Source of the DNA: Persicitalea jodogahamensis
GTDB taxonomy: Bacteria; Bacteroidota; Bacteroidia; Cytophagales; Spirosomataceae
Direction of reading: 5' to 3'
Assembly: GCF_014651615.1 (NCBI RefSeq)
Contig: NZ_BMXF01000003.1
Span: forward strand, 248,001-312,000
Length of the DNA: 64,000 bases
The notes below the pieces were generated by a model. The model saw only the letters and a program-made list of their open reading frames with translations. It was not told where the DNA came from and did not search any database. Below, piece by piece: positions 44,566 to 51,670 of this stretch. The position numbers and the translations under genes were made by a program. How positions within the stretch are numbered: position 1 is the first letter of the stretch; every line of letters starts with the position of its first letter.

Positions 44566-44598
44566 TTATTGATAAACCATTATTAATTATTGATAAAC
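44566..44598. promoter_or_regulatory. Direct repeat operator (TTATTGATAAAC twice, 21-bp period)
   Basis: TTATTGATAAAC occurs at 44566-44577 and again at 44587-44598. The 21-bp period is two helical turns and the second copy covers the -33 TTG of the promoter below. Likely binding site for the HTH protein encoded two genes downstream. Confidence 0.55.
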
Positions 44599-44619
44599 AA
44601 CATATTTCTGCTATCTTTA
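44590..44619 (+). promoter_or_regulatory. Promoter of the DUF2975-HTH operon (TTG-N19-TATCTTTA)
   Basis: TTG at 44590-44592, 19-nt spacer, TATCTTTA at 44612-44619 (last base differs from consensus). About 30 nt before the start codon at 44649. Confidence 0.65.
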
Positions 44620-44648
44620 TGTTATACTTCATTAAAAAACGACTATTC

Positions 44649-45305
44649 ATGACCAATCAATCGCCCACCTGGGTATTTACTACGGCAGGTCTCGCCGTGA
44701 ATCTGGTTTATTACTTCACGATGCTGGCAGCCGCAATATTTATTTTTATCAGTGTTTTAAGATTGTTGAATCTGCAACCACCTCAACTCACTTTTGGTGA
44801 ACAATTCCCCAATCGTGTCTCGATTCCGGTAGACTGGGAAAAGCGTGGCGATGTTACCCTTACGCTGCCAGAGGAGTTCCTGGTTTCGCTCAATCCCGGC
44901 GAGCGCAAAGGCGAGCTGCAAGTACCCATCCACTCAACACTGGGGCTGTCCTATACTTTTTTTATCCTTATTGCTTTGATTGGCTCTGTATGGTTCTTCT
45001 GGCTTTTGCGGCAAATTTTTCACCATACTCGTGCAGACTTGCCGTTTCTCGCTGAAAATGCCCGACGCATCAGCCAAATGGGGTTGCTGATTATTGCTTC
45101 CTCATTGTTTTCAGAAGTTTATGACTATGTGATATGGTCGCAATCAAAACCGTATATCGAAGCAATGTCACCCGGGTTTTATTCTGGACTGTCGTATAGT
45201 TTATCGCTAAACGGGCCCTGGGTTTTCGGTTTGGTTTTACTTGCCGTAGCCCAGGTCTATCGCCGGGGTGTAGAATTACAACAGGAAAACGCTCTGACTG
45301 TCTGA
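44649..45305 (+). CDS. DUF2975 membrane protein
   Basis: 218 residues with four predicted membrane helices (VNLVYYFTMLAAAIFIFISVL, YTFFILIALIGSVWFFWLLRQI, and two further ones towards the C-terminus) and a periplasmic loop between the first two. Matches the DUF2975 family, which commonly sits beside a small Cro/CI-type HTH gene, as here (the HTH gene starts 4 nt after the stop). The pair probably acts as a membrane-linked regulatory module. ATG at 44649 is supported by promoter position. Confidence 0.82.
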   Translation: MTNQSPTWVFTTAGLAVNLVYYFTMLAAAIFIFISVLRLLNLQPPQLTFGEQFPNRVSIPVDWEKRGDVTLTLPEEFLVSLNPGERKGELQVPIHSTLGLSYTFFILIALIGSVWFFWLLRQIFHHTRADLPFLAENARRISQMGLLIIASSLFSEVYDYVIWSQSKPYIEAMSPGFYSGLSYSLSLNGPWVFGLVLLAVAQVYRRGVELQQENALTV

Positions 45306-45308
45306 TCC

Positions 45309-45518
45309 ATGCCGATAATCGTAAACCTTGACGTGATGATGGCGCGACGCAAGATGTCTCTCACCGAACTAGCCGAAAAAGTGGGTCTGACCATGGCTAA
45401 CCTCTCCATCCTTAAAACGGGCAAAGCCAAGGCCATCCGTTTCAGTACCCTGGAAGCCATCTGCCAAGTGCTGGATTGCAAGCCGGGAGATATTCTGGAT
45501 TTTGAAAAGGGGGCTTAA
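45309..45518 (+). CDS. Small Cro/CI-type HTH regulator
   Basis: 69 residues: one HTH domain (RRKMSLTELAEKVGLTMANLSILKTGKAKAIRFSTLEAICQVLDC split over the fold) and almost nothing else, with PGDILDF at the end as in YozG-like regulators. It is co-transcribed with the DUF2975 gene and probably binds the direct repeats upstream of the operon, giving autoregulation. Ends 4 bases into the convergent LpxR gene end. Confidence 0.9.
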   Translation: MPIIVNLDVMMARRKMSLTELAEKVGLTMANLSILKTGKAKAIRFSTLEAICQVLDCKPGDILDFEKGA

Positions 45519-46486
45519 AACGCAATACCCAACTTTGCTCCGCCCCACACGTGCGTACGTCCGGACTTGAATTCCCGGCTCAGGTAGGTGCGGTAATACT
45601 CGGCGTAAAGTTTCCTGACTTTCAGCACCACGCCGTAATTGTGCTGAAAAGTAAAGCGGTTGATTTCGCCAGCTGTCAAGGTGTAAGGACTGCTGCGATT
45701 AAACAATCCACCTTGCAGCGTAGCATCATAGGCGACCAAACTACCCAGCGGTTGGCTATACACATAAATCTGTAAATCCTTCTTTCTGGGTTTGTTGGGG
45801 AGTTCGAAAGTGGAGTCAAAGTACCCCAGCGAAAGCGTCAGACCCGCCTGGACTTTATCCGAAAGTGTTCCCAACCGGACTTGTGCATTGGTATTGACCG
45901 AGAGAAAGTCCGTGACAGCCAGCAATTGTTTTTCGTGGTTTAGTTCGTAATTGACGACCACGTCATTCCGAATCTGGTATTGCCAGCCATGCGGCTCCGG
46001 GTCGCCCGACCAGCGGTGAATGGCCGTCTGCATCTGTCCGGCAAAAGCCGCCGGACCAACCATGCCCAGACTCATTACCGAGCTGAGTCTTTGTTGCCTA
46101 GCCGTATCAACGGAAATCGAATAAGATTTGAGCATGATGACGCCCGCGAAAGGCCGGTCGCCAGCCAGTATTTCATTGCTCTTTATGCTGGTAGGCGTAA
46201 ATCCAAAATGCTCTAAGGCCAGACCATAAGCCCTGGGCGTGTCTTGGTAGCGAAGAAGTATCCTGGATAAAGGATTGCGCTTGAAAACCGGATGAGCAAC
46301 CTCGAAACTATACCCTTGCGTGTAATAGTAGTCCGTGCGGTTGCGGGAGAAGAAGTCATTGTCGTAGTGAAAGCGGAAGAAGCCTTTTTCTTGCAGTGAT
46401 CTCTGTACAGCGGTGTGATCAATCCGCTGACTCATTGCCGCAAAAGGACAAACTACCACCAATAGTAAGAAATGTATTTTGAACAT
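45515..46486 (-). CDS. LpxR-like lipid A deacylase / DUF2219 outer-membrane protein
   Basis: 323 residues from ATG 46486 (the frame opens at a GTG two codons earlier). Signal peptide, then an outer-membrane beta-barrel with the LpxR pattern: FRFHYDNDFFSRNRTDYYYTQG near the N-terminus and LALEHFGFTPTS plus LAGDRPFAG. LpxR removes the 3'-acyloxyacyl group of lipid A in enteric bacteria; the Bacteroidota members are probably related enzymes. Convergent with the HTH gene, stops overlapping by four bases. Confidence 0.8.
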   Translation of the reverse strand: MFKIHFLLLVVVCPFAAMSQRIDHTAVQRSLQEKGFFRFHYDNDFFSRNRTDYYYTQGYSFEVAHPVFKRNPLSRILLRYQDTPRAYGLALEHFGFTPTSIKSNEILAGDRPFAGVIMLKSYSISVDTARQQRLSSVMSLGMVGPAAFAGQMQTAIHRWSGDPEPHGWQYQIRNDVVVNYELNHEKQLLAVTDFLSVNTNAQVRLGTLSDKVQAGLTLSLGYFDSTFELPNKPRKKDLQIYVYSQPLGSLVAYDATLQGGLFNRSSPYTLTAGEINRFTFQHNYGVVLKVRKLYAEYYRTYLSREFKSGRTHVWGGAKLGIAF

Positions 46487-46558
46487 GCTCACAGTTACGT
46501 CCCGGTAGGCTGGAAAGATTGAGGATAGTGTTTTGTTCCGCCTTTCCCGGACAAACGC

Positions 46559-47068
46559 CTACGGTAGTTGATTGGATTTTTCCTCCATTCCTTTGCCCGC
46601 TTTCCCGGCATACCGCTCATTCAGCTGCTCATATAACTCCGATGGCACGGGCGAATCGAATTGGCTGACATGCGGCTTAGGCTTCACCCAATCCAGATAA
46701 CCTTTGGCCCAGGCATAGGCAAGGCCCAAAGCCAGAATGCCCACGAAAACAGTCATTTCGGCAAGCGCAAACCAACCCCAGCGACCTTCCGTCTGCGCGA
46801 TCAGGTCTTCACGGCCAAAGACCACCGCCCAAGGAAACAAAAATACCAGTTCCACTTCGAACAGCACGAAAATGAGGGCCACGACGTAAAATCGCACATT
46901 GAACTGGACATTGGCATTACCCACCGGATCTTCACCCGACTCGTAAGTAGAGTTCTTCTCAGGATTTGGATTGTCGGGCCTCAGCAGGCGCCCCACCCCC
47001 AGCACAACGCCCAGCAGTGCGAAGCCCGCAATAATGAAGAGTAAAATTATTCCGAAGTCTGTCAGCAT
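46559..47068 (-). CDS. nuoA: NADH-quinone oxidoreductase subunit A
   Basis: 169 residues, three membrane helices (the first from [18 protein letters not shown], then [20 protein letters not shown] with the conserved acidic FEVE, then [21 protein letters not shown]), and a C-terminal soluble extension of ~45 residues that is longer than usual. Part of the membrane arm of complex I. No other nuo gene is adjacent, which is unusual. A -7 element (TATCTTTG) lies at 47141-47148 on the same strand. Confidence 0.93.
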   Translation of the reverse strand: MLTDFGIILLFIIAGFALLGVVLGVGRLLRPDNPNPEKNSTYESGEDPVGNANVQFNVRFYVVALIFVLFEVELVFLFPWAVVFGREDLIAQTEGRWGWFALAEMTVFVGILALGLAYAWAKGYLDWVKPKPHVSQFDSPVPSELYEQLNERYAGKAGKGMEEKSNQLP

Positions 47069-47140
47069 ATTTTAGTTGCAGCGGTAAACCTTAGTGTTTG
47101 CCCATCAACAGGCCGAATTCTAGCATTCGTTCTGATTGCA

Positions 47141-47148
47141 CAAAGATA
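47141..47148 (-). promoter_or_regulatory. -7 element (TATCTTTG) upstream of nuoA
   Basis: Exact TAnnTTTG match, 73 nt before the nuoA start; no TTG at -33. Confidence 0.35.
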
Positions 47149-47212
47149 GCAAAACACCGCTCCTCACCCCCGTACTGATTTTGTTTTACAAAAAGTGCAA
47201 AAAAAATTGCAT

Positions 47213-47232
47213 TATGATATAAATATATCATA
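47213..47232. promoter_or_regulatory. 20-bp AT-rich palindrome at the -33 region (probable operator)
   Basis: TATGATATA and TATATCATA are exact inverted arms separated by two bases. The palindrome occupies the -33 position of the promoter whose TATATTTG lies at 47242-47249, where a TTG would be expected, so a bound protein could block or activate initiation. Confidence 0.55.
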
Positions 47233-47241
47233 TCTATGTCT

Positions 47242-47249
47242 TATATTTG
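47242..47249 (+). promoter_or_regulatory. -7 element (TATATTTG) of the 47.3 kb gene
   Basis: Exact TAnnTTTG match, about 30 nt before the ATG at 47279; its -33 half is replaced by the palindrome. Confidence 0.5.
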
Positions 47250-47278
47250 TGTTATGAATTATAACAAACTTATGACAC

Positions 47279-47941
47279 ATGGAAACGACCAATAAAGAAA
47301 ACCAAAATATAAACGCCGCTCCCGCAAGTCTGAGCGTAATGCAACAAACCGATAGCGCTCTGGTTGCGGCCAGCGAACAGAAGTACCTCTACTTCGAGGG
47401 GCGCCCGCGGGAATATCGCTTCAATGGTCAGAATGGCCAGTTTAACCTCTATGGTGACCGTGTGTTGACGGACGCTTCGGGCCGACTAGTTTCGACTTTC
47501 TCGTTTCAGCCAATTGCCTATCGCATATTTGAAGACGGACTTTTTGGTCGGTCGCTGCGCGAGTTGTGGGCCGAGCTTTTCTTCGTGGACGAAGATAACT
47601 GCGTGTCGTCCATCATGTTCAACAACACCTCGGTCAATGAGCTTTACCGATTGCTGGAGCCTATCCTGTATGAGCGCAAGTCACTTTGCGATGTGGTGCT
47701 GACGATCAAACCCGAGCGTGTGCAGAGTAAGAGCGATCCAAATAAGTCATGGTTCATCGCCCGCTTTTCATACGAACCCGCCAAGAACGAGCGGATTGCC
47801 GAAATGCGGGAGTTTGTCAAGAATCACCGCGTGTACCGTAATGAGACGCTGACCGTTGGTGCTCAGCATAAATTGGTGTCGCAGGGCTATTATCTGGCCA
47901 TCGACCCGCTGGATGACTACTCTTTGCAGCAGGCTGCTTGA
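47279..47941 (+). CDS. Hypothetical protein, 220 aa (island gene)
   Basis: Not recognised. Soluble; residues 1-30 are low-complexity Asn/Ala/Ser, followed by a mixed alpha/beta body (KYLYFEGRPREYRFNGQNGQF, DRVLTDASGRLVSTFSF, RSLRELWAELFFVDEDN) and QQAA at the end, an ending also seen in the ruvB product. It opens the accessory stretch and has its own operator-like palindrome and promoter. A role in replication or in an integrated element is possible but not shown by any motif. Confidence 0.7.
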   Translation: METTNKENQNINAAPASLSVMQQTDSALVAASEQKYLYFEGRPREYRFNGQNGQFNLYGDRVLTDASGRLVSTFSFQPIAYRIFEDGLFGRSLRELWAELFFVDEDNCVSSIMFNNTSVNELYRLLEPILYERKSLCDVVLTIKPERVQSKSDPNKSWFIARFSYEPAKNERIAEMREFVKNHRVYRNETLTVGAQHKLVSQGYYLAIDPLDDYSLQQAA

Positions 47942-47944
47942 TTA

Positions 47945-47990
47945 GTGAACACTGACTTTTGATTCAGATTATCGAATTGTCAGCGTTCGC
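47945..47990. repeat. Hairpin with TTAGTGAA head
   Basis: GTGAACACTGAC (47945-47956) pairs with GTCAGCGTTCGC (47979-47990) at 11 of 12 positions counting one G-U. It follows the stop codon directly and begins with the same TTAGTGAA as the repeats at 4.9 and 21.3 kb. Confidence 0.45.
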
Positions 47991-48016
47991 ATTTTCTTTC
48001 CAAACTAACCAAGATC

Positions 48017-48271
48017 ATGATAAACAATGGATTCATAGCCCTGAGAGGGCAGCATTCCTTTCACATGGTGGAACGGAAGAGCATCAAAGAAGTGGAGATG
48101 GGAGAGCGCAAAACGAAAATCGTGACGCCCTACCATACGCTTGAAGTAGAGACGCTCTATAATATGGCGGCACTCAGCTCACTTTGTCAGGAGCCTCTGC
48201 CTGAAATGTTCCAGACAGAAGAAGACGCGGCTTCGGATTTGTACCCCAGACTCAACGACTTGCCCTTTTAA
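48017..48271 (+). CDS. Hypothetical protein, 84 aa (island gene)
   Basis: Not recognised. Begins MINNGFIALRGQHSF and is likely soluble, ending with an acidic stretch (TEEDAASDLYPRLNDLPF). It follows the 220-aa gene after ~75 nt on the same strand and may share its transcript. A GC-rich inverted repeat lies 35 nt after the stop. No function can be assigned. Confidence 0.6.
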   Translation: MINNGFIALRGQHSFHMVERKSIKEVEMGERKTKIVTPYHTLEVETLYNMAALSSLCQEPLPEMFQTEEDAASDLYPRLNDLPF

Positions 48272-48305
48272 TCTAGCCCTGCGGTTCGGTCCGGCTGAAG
48301 TACCA

Positions 48306-48352
48306 GCGGCTCGCTCGTTTTGGGTCAATAACTCCAATGACGAGCGAGCCGC
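48306..48352. terminator. Perfect 13-bp inverted repeat between convergent genes
   Basis: GCGGCTCGCTCGT (48306-48318) and ACGAGCGAGCCGC (48340-48352) are exact inverted arms with a 21-nt loop. No T run follows, so termination would be by structure alone; the long loop is unusual for an intrinsic terminator. Confidence 0.5.
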
Positions 48353-48380
48353 ACGGGCGTGGGTTTAACCGCATCACCTA

Positions 48381-48800
48381 TCAGGATAACAGTTCGCCTT
48401 TTCGGATGGCACCGTTACGATGGGAATGATTGATTACTTCCCGCAGAATCATAATTTGCTGTTTCAGAAGTTCGATGGTTTCGTTGCGGTCAGCAAGCTG
48501 CTTTTCCAGATTCCTGTTACGCTCACTGAGAAAGTCAGGCTGGTCTTTCGAAACACTGGTACTTGAATTGATAAAAGGTTCACCCTTACCGCGTAGCAGC
48601 CAGTCGCCGTTGAGGTTTTCGAAACGGTTTGTAATACTTACCAGCGTATCATAGCTAGGTTTGGTACGGCGGTTCAGGATGGTGTAAAGCTTGGCGGGCT
48701 TGTCAAATCCCAGCTCTTTGCTAAGTCCATAAACGGTCATTCCCTTATCCTGTAGTAGAAATTCAATGCATTCGTGAATGTCAAGTGGTGTGTCTTTCAT
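48381..48800 (-). CDS. Phage-repressor-like HTH protein with C-terminal coiled coil
   Basis: 139 residues from ATG 48800 (the frame opens at a GTG, 48836). N-terminal Cro/CI HTH: ECIEFLLQDKGMTVYGLSKELGFDKPAKLY, RRTKPSYDTLVSIT, and the NGDWLLRGKGE box typical of Bacteroidota phage/element repressors; then a coiled coil (ERNRNLEKQLADRNETIELLKQQI). The promoter at 48836-48865 puts the transcript start just before 48830, so 48800 is the translated start. It faces the next gene divergently and may control it. Confidence 0.85.
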   Translation of the reverse strand: MKDTPLDIHECIEFLLQDKGMTVYGLSKELGFDKPAKLYTILNRRTKPSYDTLVSITNRFENLNGDWLLRGKGEPFINSSTSVSKDQPDFLSERNRNLEKQLADRNETIELLKQQIMILREVINHSHRNGAIRKGELLS

Positions 48801-48817
48801 GTCTAATATAATTTTGC

Positions 48818-48825
48818 TATATTTG
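48818..48825 (+). promoter_or_regulatory. Weak -7 element (TATATTTG) facing the 48.9 kb gene
   Basis: Exact TAnnTTTG match on the plus strand inside the start region of the repressor gene, ~85 nt before ATG 48909; the -33 base triplet is TTC rather than TTG. Confidence 0.3.
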
Positions 48826-48835
48826 CTGCGGTTCA

Positions 48836-48865
48836 CAAAAATATCAATTAGTTCCCGGTTTCCAA
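48836..48865 (-). promoter_or_regulatory. Promoter of the repressor-like gene (TTG-N19-TATTTTTG)
   Basis: Minus strand: TTG at 48863-48865, 19-nt spacer, TATTTTTG at 48836-48843. Full consensus match. Confidence 0.75.
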
Positions 48866-48908
48866 TAACTTATTTGTAAAATATACTCTCAATAAATATT
48901 TGTTGTAT

Positions 48909-49499
48909 ATGGAAAATGTGAAAGAGTACTCGGACTGGACCCGACCCGAAGTGTCGCCCGAGTGGGAATTGTTCAGAACAGTACAAAAAATGAGTTGGGA
49001 TGAACTGGCAACGGGCGTAAACCCCTGCCTGTTGGATATGTACCGCAGCACGGAGCTGGGGTTGGACCTGCAGAAGGCGCTATCGTCTCCCAAACTCAAT
49101 CAACTCGGTGAAAAGCACGGCAAAGATTTGATTTGCCGCCTGATCGGGCTAACCGTGCTGGTATACTTCGACCGGCTACCCAGAAATACTGAAGCCAACT
49201 TTGGCACCTGGCGGCTTCGCCAGACCGCAGAATGGCTTTATGAAACCTACTTGTGCGAAAGTATGCGCGACCTGATGTACGCCTTCCGCCGGGCTCAGGG
49301 CAAGTATGCCCACGACCTGCTGGAAGTAATGACGGACTATCTGGAATGGCGGGCAAGCAAGTTGGAAGCCATCCACCAATCCCGCAGCCAGGCGGCGGTG
49401 AATCCCTGGCCCAACGATTTTAAGGAGAAATTGCCGGAGCGGTGGTTTCTCGGATACCTAAACCCAACGAATGGAAACAACAGTCAGGAAGCCGCGTAA
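48909..49499 (+). CDS. Hypothetical protein, 196 aa, element-type (DUF6633-like?)
   Basis: Not firmly recognised. All-helical and rich in Trp/Tyr/Arg; the stretch ESMRDLMYAFRRAQGKYAHD with DLLEVMTDYLEWRASKLEA resembles a family of Bacteroidota phage/ICE proteins (DUF6633-like) that I know only by style. ATG 48909 is used (TTG 48900 is the alternative). Its last 29 bases overlap the start of the next gene, so the two are translationally coupled. Confidence 0.65.
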   Translation: MENVKEYSDWTRPEVSPEWELFRTVQKMSWDELATGVNPCLLDMYRSTELGLDLQKALSSPKLNQLGEKHGKDLICRLIGLTVLVYFDRLPRNTEANFGTWRLRQTAEWLYETYLCESMRDLMYAFRRAQGKYAHDLLEVMTDYLEWRASKLEAIHQSRSQAAVNPWPNDFKEKLPERWFLGYLNPTNGNNSQEAA

Positions 49500-50502
49500 A
49501 CGTAAAGAAAAGAAGCTTGTTTTCGAGACGGAAGTACCCGAGCCGCTACTTGAGAATAAAGAAGAGGCGCCAGCCAAGCCCTCCCGCAAACGCAAGGCGG
49601 TTATTGCGGAACAGGAAATAGTCTTTGTGTCACCCGAGACGGAGAAGTTGCCAACCAAATCGACACGCAAGCGCAAGGCTAAAAAGGAGCAAGTCGATAC
49701 TGAGGCAGAAAGTACTTTGGAAGTGGCTCCTCCGAAAGTGGAAACTACCGAAAAGGTTTCACGTAAACGTAAAGTGGAAGAGGATGCCACTAAAAAAGAT
49801 GTGACCACACCTTTGGTGGTAAAGGAAGTGGTGACCAAGTCGCCGCGTAAGCGTAAGGCTCCTTCCTCAGCCGAACCAGCCATACCAGCCGAGGTTTCCA
49901 AACCCCCGAAAAAGAAAAAGGCCACCCAGGCCAGCTGGGACAAATGGGTGAAAGCCACCGTCGTGGCCGTGAGCCCCGATGTATGGAATATCCATGCCTC
50001 AGAATTGAGCCACAATTCCCAGTTTCTTACCGATCTGAGAAAACTACCCTCGCGGGTCATGCTGGACACCCCTGCCCTGGACTACCTGTTTCGCTGTCCC
50101 GACCGACTTTCGCACAACGCACGGCTTGTGTTGAATGAAGAAGGTGTCGAATGTCTGGTCAGTCTGGAAAGCCTGCGCGAGTGGGCCGATAAAATGCGCG
50201 CGGGTCAGTATCTCATCAATAAGGAAAATGGCTTTTTCGATAAAGTTCTCGACCGTTTCGATCTGGAAAGCGTGATAACGACGACTGAAGTCTACCACAA
50301 GTACATCTTTCTGAAAGCTCCTTCGTTCGTGGACATTAGCTGGGAAAGAAAACCCGAAGATTTCATCAGCACCCGCCTGAATGCTGACGAACGCCCCACC
50401 CGGATTATTGCCGCTCAGGCACTTGTACTTGGCGTACCTATCTTATCTCCTGATTTGAGGTATGATGCCTACAAGAAAGACGGTTTGAAAACAGTCTGGT
50501 AG
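49471..50502 (+). CDS. PIN-domain protein with N-terminal RKRK-repeat tail
   Basis: 343 residues. Residues 1-155 are disordered and charged, with basic blocks RKRK at 9-12, 39-42, 66-69, 98-101, 126-129 and KKKK at 147-150, spaced 20-32 residues and separated by acidic Pro/Glu/Val linkers. Residues ~195-343 match a VapC-type PIN domain: MLDTPALDYLF (Asp199), CLVSLESLREW (Glu233), DERPTRIIAAQAL (Asp306) and SPDLRYDAY (Asp328), the expected acidic metal site of a ribonuclease. The tail is likely for nucleic-acid binding. Start overlaps the upstream gene by 29 nt. Confidence 0.75.
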   Translation: METTVRKPRKRKEKKLVFETEVPEPLLENKEEAPAKPSRKRKAVIAEQEIVFVSPETEKLPTKSTRKRKAKKEQVDTEAESTLEVAPPKVETTEKVSRKRKVEEDATKKDVTTPLVVKEVVTKSPRKRKAPSSAEPAIPAEVSKPPKKKKATQASWDKWVKATVVAVSPDVWNIHASELSHNSQFLTDLRKLPSRVMLDTPALDYLFRCPDRLSHNARLVLNEEGVECLVSLESLREWADKMRAGQYLINKENGFFDKVLDRFDLESVITTTEVYHKYIFLKAPSFVDISWERKPEDFISTRLNADERPTRIIAAQALVLGVPILSPDLRYDAYKKDGLKTVW

Positions 50503-50548
50503 GAGTATAATGTTTACGTTGCCTTTTACAGGCCTCAGTATCCGCAAA

Positions 50549-51514
50549 TTAACTTAGCAGAGAGTAGGAAATCAGCAGCCGTCCATCGGCTCGCCACCTA
50601 ATCCAGCCTTGCCCAACCTTTTTAAAATCTTCGTCCAGCAGATGAACATTCATCCAGTCATCTCTGATGAGCGTGGGCCGCATGAAAACGTAACTTGCAT
50701 TTACCTTGCCCGCCTGGACTAATGGCTTTACGCAAATGCCCTGATCCATACCGCTCAGGTACTCCACCGAATTCACATTGAGTAAAAATTCAGGCCAATA
50801 CAGGATCTTGCCCGCTTCCCGTCTGACATAAGCAATTTGCTGGTTCCTGGTGTTGACGGTCACTTCCACAAAATCGCGTCCCACAGATTGCATCCGAAAA
50901 TACAGCATGTCGTAGTCCAGTTTGAGATAATCGGGCACCAACCAGGGGGGCGCATAGGCGATGTCGAATCCGCCCCGCGTCAATCGTTTGAAAACGATGC
51001 TGTCTGTGGGCGGATGTCCTGTTACTGGTTCATCAAGATTGGGATTGCCATAAAAATACAGCACGGGATTTTCGTAAAAATGGGGGGCGAAAAAACCCAG
51101 ACCCATGGGCGTCTCATCGTTTCTCCCTGCTAAATCAACGGCTTCATTGGTAGTTAATTTGGTTACAGATTCAGTAGCACCGGTGGGCGGAAGCAGGAGA
51201 GCATCAGCTTGCACAGCACCTTCCCGATTGTAATAACGGTACACAAAATACAAAATGGCAATAGCTGCCAATAGGGAAAACACACGATTGATTTTTACAA
51301 TAGCAGCGTGCGATGCGTAACAGGCGACAAACAGAGCAATGACCAACGCAAGAAGGGCGGCTACTACCCCGTAACTAAGAACAATTGCTCCTCCGGCAAG
51401 TCCTTGCCCTTTGCCCGCTTCCGTTAGTCCGGCGTAGGTCAGTCCAGCGACGAAAAAAACTAGAATGGAGAGGAAATAAAGTAGGAGGCTGGCGGGTTGG
51501 ATGAGCTTCTTCAT
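50549..51514 (-). CDS. Membrane protein with C-terminal soluble domain, hypothetical
   Basis: 321 residues from MKKLIQPASLL (51514). Three N-terminal membrane helices (LLLYFLSILVFFVAGLTYAG, VLSYGVVAALLALVIALFVAC, VFSLLAAIAILYFVY), then a ~190-residue soluble part with FYENPVLYFYGNPNLDEP, periplasmic if the topology is odd. No family recognised. It is on the minus strand inside the accessory stretch but codon use is like that of the core genes. Confidence 0.7.
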   Translation of the reverse strand: MKKLIQPASLLLYFLSILVFFVAGLTYAGLTEAGKGQGLAGGAIVLSYGVVAALLALVIALFVACYASHAAIVKINRVFSLLAAIAILYFVYRYYNREGAVQADALLLPPTGATESVTKLTTNEAVDLAGRNDETPMGLGFFAPHFYENPVLYFYGNPNLDEPVTGHPPTDSIVFKRLTRGGFDIAYAPPWLVPDYLKLDYDMLYFRMQSVGRDFVEVTVNTRNQQIAYVRREAGKILYWPEFLLNVNSVEYLSGMDQGICVKPLVQAGKVNASYVFMRPTLIRDDWMNVHLLDEDFKKVGQGWIRWRADGRLLISYSLLS

Positions 51515-51670
51515 GAGAGGATAGGATTGATTATGAGGTAGGTAAATATACCCAATCATCTGTATCCATGAAAACTAACGCTTGGGAAGTGCCGTCAGAA
51601 AGAGAATTACGAAGTTACTGAATGTGAGTGGAATGAGAGGAGGGGGCACCAGTGGGGAATATTGTTGGCC

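Noticed and set aside
49458-50069. 203-codon minus-strand frame opposite the PIN/RKRK gene
   Set aside because: Its repeated LRLRxxL pattern is simply the reverse complement of the RKRK codons; no independent evidence.
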